A stretch of DNA of 64,000 nucleotides from Hygrocybe punicea (taxonomy: Eukaryota; Basidiomycota; Agaricomycetes; Agaricales; Hygrophoraceae): NCBI GenBank assembly GCA_963556145.1, contig OY744471.1:3899590-3963589 (forward strand), in the 5' to 3' direction. Position numbers and translations under genes: made by a program. Positions 55,851-64,000 of the stretch are shown in pieces. The notes under the pieces were generated by a model. It was not told where the DNA came from, did no database searches, and saw only the letters and a list, made by a program, of their open reading frames with translations. The stretch's first letter is position 1. Every line of letters begins with the position of its first letter.

Positions 55851-58412
55851 CATGCATCATGTCATGACTAATATATGTAAAATATAATATATGTCAAATT
55901 TAGATTTAGTTGTATAGAAGCTTAAATATCAGTATTAATTCTCAATAAATTCTTTATTTTGAAATAACTATTCTAGTAAAGCAAAATTTTATTTTTATAA
56001 TATTATAATCTTACTAATCACAATATCTTTATAGTTTTATTACTAGTAAATAATATAGGTTTTTAAATTCATATAAATCTAAACTCATAAACAATATGAA
56101 AATAAGTATGGAGTTGAGATTTCCACATCCGCTAACTTTAAAACAAAACTGAGATCATCTAAAATAGTTAAAAACTAAGTGAGATATGTTTAAAACAATA
56201 ATTTGATTATATCTCAGTTAGTTCTAGACCATTTTGAATGATCTTAAAGATATTCTAGACTGAAAACATATACAAGTCATGGATATGGACATAAGTAGGT
56301 ATAATTATAGGTAGAGAGATTTATATCTGCAATAAACTCATATCATTTACTATTTGATACTCTTAAGATTTTAATTAAAACTGATTTATTGAATATATTT
56401 ACCTAGTTTTTACAAAAAGTACATGAAAAGTAAGATACACTCTGATATACTAATAAATCTATCCAATTAAAAATAAATGTATAAATATTAAAGTAGTTTT
56501 ATTTGACATCTTTAGAAATATCTTACTTTTTATATATCTTTTGTCTTATCATGATAACTAAGTAAAATACAATCAATCAATTAGTTTTAATTGAAGTCTT
56601 ATTGATTATTAACTTTTAGGAAACTTATTATTAGTAAGTTTATACATTTAAGTGTTTATGAAAAAATAATACTTCACTTGAATAATATAATTTTTCAAAA
56701 ATAAAGAAGTTATTTAGTATTAGCACCAACTAAACTAAATTTTCCACAAATTAAAATTTCTATATCTCAGTCTTTCATACATATATTTTTTAGTTATTTT
56801 ATTACTAATAGTATATGAGTTAAAATTAAGTAGTTAAAATTATTTTAGATAGCTATCATGTTAAAAGATTAGGAATATATAGAAAGTTGCATATACTTCG
56901 AAATACTATAGAGAATAATTCTAAATAATAAAATCTTTACAAATAAATATATAAAATAATTATAAAATATAAGATATAAATAACTATAAGAATGTCACTA
57001 GACAAATAACATGTTAATATAAAAATATATAACAAAATATAATACCTTCATTTTAAATTTTATAAATAAAATATTGATATTAATAATATTAACAAATTTC
57101 AATAATTGTAAATAACTACATATAGTATGATTAAATTCTATATAAAATAATATATATATAAATGTTATCATTAAAACATCACCATAAAAGATTTGCTTTA
57201 AATATATATTAATAATATTATGCATTTATCTATACAGGATTAATTCAGATGATTCCTTAAGAAGTTGGTCTTTATTTTATTTTAATTTTTTTTCAGAGTA
57301 AAAACTAACTTCCAGTAAAAATATAATCATAGTTCGAATCTAAATAATAATTATATCTATGTAGTTCAAAAATAAAATCATAAAATACAAAGAAATATCT
57401 ATTTGGCTTCTTGGGAAGCTGCTTAGTCATCTGACACTGTTTTCTTATATAGTTATAGCTAAGTGGCTTAATCAAGATAAATGAATTAGTGTCATTGAAA
57501 TACTATTAGCAAAAATATAGTAAAATTAGATTTGAATAATTTAAAAGTATATATTACCAATAAAAATAATTATTATCTTTTATATAGTAATACCTTAAGT
57601 ATAAATAAGAAGTTAATTTATTTTTCACTAACTACTGTACTAAATCTTATGATTATTTATTCTGTAGGTCCAATATTATTATATGTTTCATTGCTTAATC
57701 TTCTTGAATTTGCGTTGTTATGTGAATGTTTGTTTCACCAAGAATTACCGGAGTTGACTTTGTTCAGGTACCTTCTTATTGTTTGTGGGTTTCTAATATC
57801 CAAATAATTTATCAGGAACAGGTTTATGGGTATATGTACTATATGAATCAATAGAATGTAATAATAAGGTCTCTTCAATTAAGAATTGAGACTTTGAGTA
57901 GGGATGAATAGCAATTGGGTGTGTAATGTATTAAAAATACTAATATTCACTACTGGAATATAAAAATATAAACTAATAAATACTAATAACAATATTCACC
58001 AGTTGAATATGAACTGTTTTGGCTACAGGGCCTATTCAATCAAGAGTATCTCTGGGTATTATAATATTTGACTTAAATCCGAAGCTTCAAACACACATTA
58101 GCTACTAGTTCAGGGATATCTTTAATACCTTTTGAATACTCTGTTTTGTTTAGGATAAAATCTTAACCTTAGAAGTGTACCTAGCTGACTAATGCTGACT
58201 AATGAATTGATTGGACTGAGTGAACTAAGTGAATTCTCCTTGCTGACAAGAGGATCTCACAGAATACTAGAATGAGAGTGAACTGAGGTGGATTACAAGC
58301 ACTAGCTACTACAATAAGTAACTCATGTTTTCTTGGCTAGACTGGAGAACAGAGCGAGTATATAACGATGTGATCTGAACTCTTGTCGTAGGTTTTTGGG
58401 AGAAATCGGAAG
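55851..58412. other. Extremely AT-rich, no supported gene
   Basis: The longest frame (57532-57807, 91 codons, starting at TTG) encodes a hydrophobic Leu/Ile/Tyr sequence that AT-bias alone could produce. From about 58000 the composition returns toward normal. Confidence 0.4.
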
Positions 58413-59880
58413 TCATGGGAATGTGTCTAGTCTGAGATAGGAAAAGGAACTAGATCTACATAAACACAACTGGCGATTTGGGTGTACTATGCAGGTGAAG
58501 ACGATCTGCCCAGAAGAGGCGACAAAGGAGAACTGACAACAGGCAAGCCTGGACGGAAAACCCGATGTCGGAAAAGATGGAGGAAGGGATGTGGAGCTTA
58601 ATGAAGGTGGATGGGCGAGAAGCAAATGCCATCAAGAAGCAGTAAAGCGATGGGAGGTGGGAGCGGCTTGCGAGGATAACAACGGAACAGTGGTTGAGGG
58701 AGTCAATGACGGATTCGCACTCTTTGCGTGTGACAGAGGCACCGGGGACTCAGCTGGCGAGTTTCGCTAGAAACTTCAAGCGCTTGGGGTCAGGGAGAGA
58801 GACAGTCCTTGCGACGAGGTCCCAGTAGAAGCCAATGTAAGTAAAGGAGGAGGCGAATGAGATGCATTTTCCGGGTTTGGTGGACCAAGGCCACCCTAAT
58901 TCTGCCACAGTGTCCCAGATCAGGGACTCATCGTATGAGTAAATCCAAGGGCCTTCAGCGCCGGGGTTGATAGGAAAGCGCCAAAAGCTGAAGTCATCGG
59001 TGGAGTGGTACCGAGGTACCACTCCGGGGGCTCACGCAGGACTCGAGGGAAAGGTCGACTGGATAGGAAGGATGGACTGACTACTACATCGGGAAGGCTA
59101 CTAACTAGGTCAACCGTGGGAGCCTGGTCACGTGACTGGCAGGTCCCACTACTCCATCGGCCCATTTGAGAATGTCGTTGACTTTTCTGGAGATGTATAT
59201 GTAAACGATGCCATCGGCGGCACGGCCAAAGATGCCAGATGAGCTGGTGCAGCCAAAGCAGCAGTAGTGATCCATGTGGATGTGGCCCTTCCAGATGACA
59301 CATACGTGCAGTCGGTCTTCGGGGGCTATGGGCATGTGGCAGTGGATAGAGTCGACGTCGAATATGGCCACCTCAGTGCTGGGTGGGGCATTGAGAACTT
59401 GTGTGAAACAGTCAACGAAGGTGCCCCAGGCGCAGGAGAAGGTAGAGGAGTTGATTTCAGAGTTGACCAACGGCATCAAAGCGTCGTTGCGAGGAAATGA
59501 GTGGTCTTGGATGAGACGAGGTTTGCGTGGTTTATCGAAGTTTAGCCCAAGAGGGGAGGAGCGATAAGGGCTGAAGAGGACTAGAAACTCCTTTGGCGAG
59601 TAAGTGCGAGAGTATCTGCCTTCCTTAATTTCGTTCAAGATGTGGTTATCAATAAAGGAGGGGTTTTCCAGTGTAGATTTATGATTATCAGGAGAAAAAA
59701 CTTTGGAAATAAAGGATGAAACATCAATGCGAAAGCCAAAATGTAAACCTTCAGGGACATCAGAGAAACTATCTAAAACACCGGCAACAGAAAGAAGATC
59801 ATGCCATTTGTCTGCAATAAGAGGGGTGATGATAGGAAAATATCTAGACTTGAGGGTGGGATTGAGCATTATGCATCGTA
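58413..59880 (-). pseudogene. DIRS-like reverse transcriptase/RNase H, split by a solo LTR
   Basis: Reading leftward: LNPTLKSRYFPIITPLIADK, GLNFDKPRKPRLIQDHSFPR, EVAIFDVDSIHCHMPIAPED, MDHYCCFGCTSSSGIFGRAA, then LKWAD where a 156-bp solo LTR interrupts. Beyond it DFSFWRFP restores the catalytic motif, followed by ELGWPWSTKPGKC and FTYIGFYWDL. A TGA replaces the tryptophan expected after FLAKLAS. The frame then continues SVTRKECESVIDSLNHCSVV toward 58420. Gag lies just upstream in an overlapping frame. The solo LTR and the stop inactivate it. Confidence 0.82.
59001..59156 (-). repeat. Solo LTR in the RT catalytic motif
   Basis: On the minus strand it starts TGGAGTAGTGGGACC and ends GGTACCACTCCA. 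The duplicated tetranucleotide TCGG lies at 58997-59000 and 59157-59160. It belongs to the family of the 158-bp LTRs at 14363 and 16617, with about a dozen differences. It is inserted between the two Asp codons of the polymerase motif. Confidence 0.92.
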
Positions 59881-61850
59881 GAGTCACAGACGGAGCAGAC
59901 GTGGGAGTAGAGGCACGAATCCGTGAAGGAGTAGCCAGCATGACCATTGAAGCGGAAGCAGACTCGGACGTCGTCTGCCGCTTTCCAGTAACCGTCATCG
60001 CCCTTTGTGAGGAAGCCATTACCAGGCTTGGGGCATTTACGGCCGCTATGGAGGCCCGAGAGGCAAATGAAACAAAGGGTGGGAGTGTCAGCAGCTTTCG
60101 CGGGAGTTGAGGAAGTGCATCTAGAGGCGGCACGAGAGGGGCCCTGGAATTGACCGGCCAGCGAGCCCTTGGATGAGCCGGGTGGTTGGGGGCAAAAGGG
60201 TGCAGAACGGATGCTGTCCACAGCACCCCGCATGGCTATGAGCTGGAGGGATCGATCATTGTCAACAATTTGGTGCCAAAGCTGGGAATGAAAAATGGCA
60301 GGGGAGAAGGAATTGGAACACTGAACGAAAGCTTGGCGAATCCGAGAATCGTATAGAACATAAAGGCGAAATAGATCTGCGAAGTCATGACGGCTGATGA
60401 TGAAGCGGAAGTGGGATCGAAAGGCGTCAGCGATCTGACACTTCTCAGGGGAGTTAAGATACTGCTCAATCAAGTTGCAGAGGCGAGGCCAAGCCTCCCA
60501 AAAATCAGAGAGTGAGATCTCTAAATCGCCGGCCGTGTCCAAAGTAGACTGTTGAATCTGCAGGCAGCCACCATCACCAAGCGCGAGAGTAACACCGGTA
60601 GAGGAGCTGGTGGAGAGGCAATATAGTGTCATGCGGCAGCGAGAGTTCGAGAGGAGGTGAAGAGGGATATGTTTGTGCCACCCCTGCTTGAGAATCTTAA
60701 TGATGCTGGGAGGAAAGAGGATGTCGTTGGGATCCAACTGCATACTGGTGGATGCCAGGGTATGAAAACCTGGTAGAGCACCAGGCAATGTGAATTCACC
60801 CAGGTGCACTGTTAAGGGCAGTAAAGTGAGCAAAGGCTTGAAAGGGGCTCGCAAACTGAGCGGGGGGGCGCAGAAAAGGCGCGTAAGGTCCTCAAAAGAG
60901 GAGAGGGGGCCAGGAGTTGGCCGAAGCGTGCATATATGCGCAAAGGGGTGGGAGCAAGGGAGAGAGGGACTCACCTAAGGTGTTGATACTGATGCTTGGG
61001 CTGCTTGGAAGTGCGCGGGGGGCTAGAACCATGGAAGGAGTGGGGGCGGGGATCTGGAGGTGTTGAAGGAGGAACGCTGCGTCAGGGACGACGCTGTTCC
61101 TCATCGAGTCGATCGCTATGGAAAGGGCTAGAGAGAAGGCAGAGGCAACGTCCTGGTCGATAGGCCATAACGGATGATGAGCAGAATTGGCCCTGGAGAG
61201 GTGGCCAGAGGGGCAGATGGGGCAGCGGGTGGAGGATTGGTGATAGTGAGAGTCGAGGTGAGGGGCGGTAGGTTGGTGGCCAAGGAGGTTGAGGGCCTCG
61301 AGGGTTGGGGAATAGGTGGAGTAGGCGGAGGGACAGAGGTAGGCGGCATGGGAAGCGTCAAAGGCAAATGGGCAGGGGGAGGGATTGTGGAAATGGGAGG
61401 AACTGCAGGAAAGAGGGGGTGTGGGGCCAAAGGGAAGGAAAAGGCGGGGGTAAAGTGGGAGGGGCCAGAAATCGCAGCTAGTTGAGAAGGGCCGGCAGAG
61501 GCAGATAGTTGGGGAGCTTTCCCCTTAGCTACACGCGTAATCCTGGTGGTGGGGAGTGTTCGCTTAGCAGGAGCCTTGCGGGGTCGTTTGGCTGGTGGGG
61601 CACTGGGAGCCAAGGGAACGTCTTCTTCAATGGGGTCGAGAATGAGAGAGCGACGGCGAGATGGGGATGGAGGCAAAAAGTCCGTGAGGATCTGATCGAT
61701 TGTGTCTAAATCGAGGTCATCTGCTGGATTGCCCGGGGAGGATGTCCTGTCTATGGCGGAGGGAGAGGAAGGGAGAATAGCGGAAGGGAGAGTAGTGGAG
61801 GTAAGGAGAGAAAGGGGACGAAGGTCGGAGGTAGGTGCTGGACCCGACAT
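59844..61850 (-). pseudogene. Gag-like region of the DIRS-like element
   Basis: From ATG 61850 a first frame (MSGPAPTSDLRPLSLLTSTT) encodes a Pro/Ser-rich protein with a basic patch (KRPRKAPAKRTLP) and ends at 61128. A second frame, open from 60974 to 59844, contains LDPNDILFPPSIIKILKQGW, IPLHLLSNSRCRM and a helical middle. A zinc-binding tail follows (CFICLSGLHSGRKC, then YSHVCSVCDSTMH). It ends AQSHPQV, overlapping the RT frame in a different phase, which would need frameshifting or splicing. Whether the two frames are one gene is uncertain; 60975-61127 holds several stops. A TATA-like TATATAAG lies near 61973. Confidence 0.65.
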
Positions 61851-62990
61851 AAGGCAAAGAAAGCGTGAACGGTGAGGCAAAACGAGGCCAGAAACCGAGA
61901 GATAGAGATCTGTGGACGAATGAGGCGCGTCGTGACGGTGCCTGATCTAAGACCGGATCAGGAGCTGCCCCTTATATAGGCAGCTCACGGAGTCTGAATG
62001 TCACGCCACGACACAAGTCCGTGCACTCTTCGCATGCTCTGAGTGCGTTCAACTACTAGTACTAATAGAATGAGGGATCACACTGTGTGAACCCAGACTA
62101 AGACTGACTACTGATTGGTGAGGGGGAAAATCCTACTGACTACTGGAATTTGAGGGCCCTATTTATACTGTTGGAGAACAATGGGGGATTGAGAACAATG
62201 GAAAATTGAGAACAATAGGACTGAGTCATGAGAACAATGGATGGCATCAAAGAGGCTGTGAACGATAGGCTCTATCTCCATTTAGCTTGTTTAGAACAAA
62301 AGACTGCTTAGAACAATAGACCATTGTCTTTATGTAAGCAGACTATCACAATCACTCTTTGATACATCCTATCTTATCATTATCTTATCATCCTCTTGTT
62401 CACATCTTGTCTAATCATTTCCTATTATCTAGCTGAGCCGCTTTTGATCAATACAAGTAAACAAGATTTGTAATCAATCCATTACTGCTAATATAGGTAA
62501 GAATACTAGTTGGGCTTGTCTCCTTGCATGTGCAATACAGAGAAATATATAATAAATAGTAATGAGTGGGGGATGAGCCTCTGTGCACCATACATAAACG
62601 GCTAAGTCTGGGCATTGCTAGTGAAGCCATAATAAATGATATAAAGGTAAGCATATATACTATTTGTGTCTATTCACTAGCATGCGTAATGTGGAAAGGC
62701 ATAAAATGGGTACTAATGAGTGTAGGTATGCATCTATAGTCTTGCACTTGAATATTTAAGTCCATGGTCCAATGGTAAACCCATGACATTACACCCAAAA
62801 CCACTTGGGGTCATGACACTGCTTGACCTTGGACCCACGCTTTTTCCAGACCCACAAGATATTGCTGTTGCCATGTTGCCAGATTTTATACACAGATAGG
62901 CAATCCTGGTGCAGAGATTGTTGACAATGACTTAGGCAAAGAATATCTAAAAGGAAGGAGATCTGTGGCATGGGAAGATTGGTTGTTGTC
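61851..62990. other. Upstream flank of the DIRS-like element, then gene-free sequence
   Basis: 61965-61980 holds the probable TATA box of the retroelement. 62180-62260 repeats TTGAGAACAATGG four to five times. No gene is supported to 62990. Confidence 0.4.
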
Positions 62991-63094
62991 ATTTATTTCA
63001 CATGATCTCGCTTGCCCAAGCCACGCAAAGCATGTTTGAGCACTGCTCGTGAGGTGAGGTGAGCTGCCTAGCCCCCACCCAACCCCCAAACGAC

Positions 63095-63690
63095 CACATG
63101 GCCCCCCTACAGGCCCCTCCCATCTCTTGCAGCTGATCATTTGAGCCCAAACTCGAATCATCTGCCAAATCAGGTAATTGCTGTTTCTTATTTTCTTTGC
63201 GCTCACTGACCCATCTCCCTGCATTCCCCAGGCCCCACCACACCTGGAATCGACACAACAGCCCCCAGACGAGCCCCTCTGACCTCCCGCAGCTGACCAT
63301 TTGATTTCAAACTCGAATGGTCCACCAAAAGAAGTATGTTCTCATTTTGGACTAATTTGGCTCAACTCACACAACTCTCTGTGCTCCTCAGGGTCTATCA
63401 CACCCAGAAATGACCCAACAGCCCCCAGACAAGCCTCTCCAACCTCCCACAGCTGACCGTTCGAGTTGGGTCTCGAATATTGGGCCAAAAACAGGTATGT
63501 GGTCAATTTTGGCTAATTTGGCCAAACTAACCTTTCTCCCTGTGCTCCCAGGCCCCACCACACCCAGAAATGACCCAATGGCCCCTCGATATGCCCCTCC
63601 CACCTCTCGCGGCCGAATGTTCAAGCACAAACTCAAACATTCGGCCATTTTCTGCTTATTGCTATTTTCTTCCAATTACCCTATCTCCCC
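63095..63690. repeat. Four-unit tandem array with exact 160-bp period
   Basis: The landmark AGCTGACCAT (variants) lies at 63131, 63291, 63451 and 63611. Each unit has CAGCCCCCAGAC, a C-rich stretch, an inverted repeat such as CATTTGATTTCAAACTCGAATG, a GTATGT-like motif and a TTTGGC segment, then CTCCC(C)AG. The repeat therefore looks like an exon-intron unit multiplied, though no protein family is recognised. Confidence 0.85.
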
Positions 63691-63949
63691 CACACTCCTC
63701 TGGCCCAATCACATATAGAATGGTCTCCTTCGTATTTATGTAGCAGTAGTAATGTTGTACATTGGGTTTAAATATATTATTTGAAAACAAAAATGAACAG
63801 AACCAAAGTCAACACTCTGATCCAAATTCAATATTCTGAATCAAAATAAACATTCTGTTATTTATTTCTTGGTCAGTTACTATTGTAATATCCTATATTC
63901 TCTTCCTGCAAAATTTTGCAGGCACTGTCTAATTCCATACACATTCCAC

Positions 63950-64000
63950 AAGCAAACTCCCAGAAGTGAACTAGATTTTTCTCCATGGCCACCATTCTCT
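63950..64000 (-). repeat. Inverted partner of 53808-53860, cut by window edge
   Basis: On the minus strand it reads AGAGAATGGTGGCCATGGAG and GTTCACTTCTGGGAGTTTGC, matching the plus strand at 53808-53860 with few differences. Confidence 0.8.

Noticed and set aside
57532..57807. 91-codon hydrophobic frame as a membrane protein
   Set aside because: It starts at TTG in extremely AT-rich sequence, where Leu/Ile/Tyr/Asn-rich frames occur by chance.
63095..63690. CRISPR-like array
   Set aside because: Units are 160 bp, degenerate and lack short spacers; the genome is eukaryotic.

Overview
The window reads as a transposon-rich stretch of a filamentous basidiomycete genome, most likely Agaricomycetes. 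The evidence is dense spliceosomal introns of about 50-70 bp, a typical fungal SDH4 gene, agaricomycete-type Tc1/mariner, hAT and DIRS-like proteins, and the lack of any bacterial gene layout. Only two complete host-type genes are convincing: SDH4 (541-1284, five exons) and a secreted FAD-linked oxidoreductase (28676-30542, seven exons). A third gene is cut by the left edge (1-219, minus), and a NIMA-type kinase pseudogene lies next to SDH4.

Region by region. 1-2.5 kb: host genes and the kinase relic. 2.7-11.3 kb: a nest. A mariner fragment abuts a DIRS-like gag/RT element that is split by a TIR element (4981-7321) with an exact 8-bp target duplication; that element is itself split by a second copy (5192-6157). 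11.5-13.8 kb: a decayed multi-copy gene. 14.3-17.9 and 19.2-23.5 kb: two members of another 8-bp-TSD family carrying related Pro/Thr-rich genes; the first is interrupted by a 2.4-kb LTR element with identical 158-bp LTRs. 23.9-25.1 kb: a mariner relic. 26.7-27.9 kb: a TIR element carrying a zinc-finger gene. 28.7-30.5 kb: the oxidoreductase. 30.8-36 kb: foldback elements and minisatellites. 36.7-39.8 kb: a nearly complete hAT transposon. 40.5-43.4 kb: more TIR-borne genes and a foldback. 44.8-58.3 kb: a very AT-rich block with a 2.7-kb mariner element carrying a passenger gene. 58.4-62 kb: a second DIRS-like element with a solo LTR inside its catalytic motif. 63.1-63.7 kb: a tandem array with an exact 160-bp period.

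The most unusual feature is a modular gene recurring in several non-autonomous TIR elements: a low-complexity exon, a GVVHPP motif at a splice donor, an intron, and a second exon ending in a ~55-bp palindromic box centred on CAATTG and read as Ser-Ile-Asp. The palindrome occurs at about 14 sites and crosses TIR-family boundaries. TE proteins here repeatedly carry TGA where arginine is expected, which fits C-to-T decay at CpG sites. All gene models come from reading the sequence; no database search was run.
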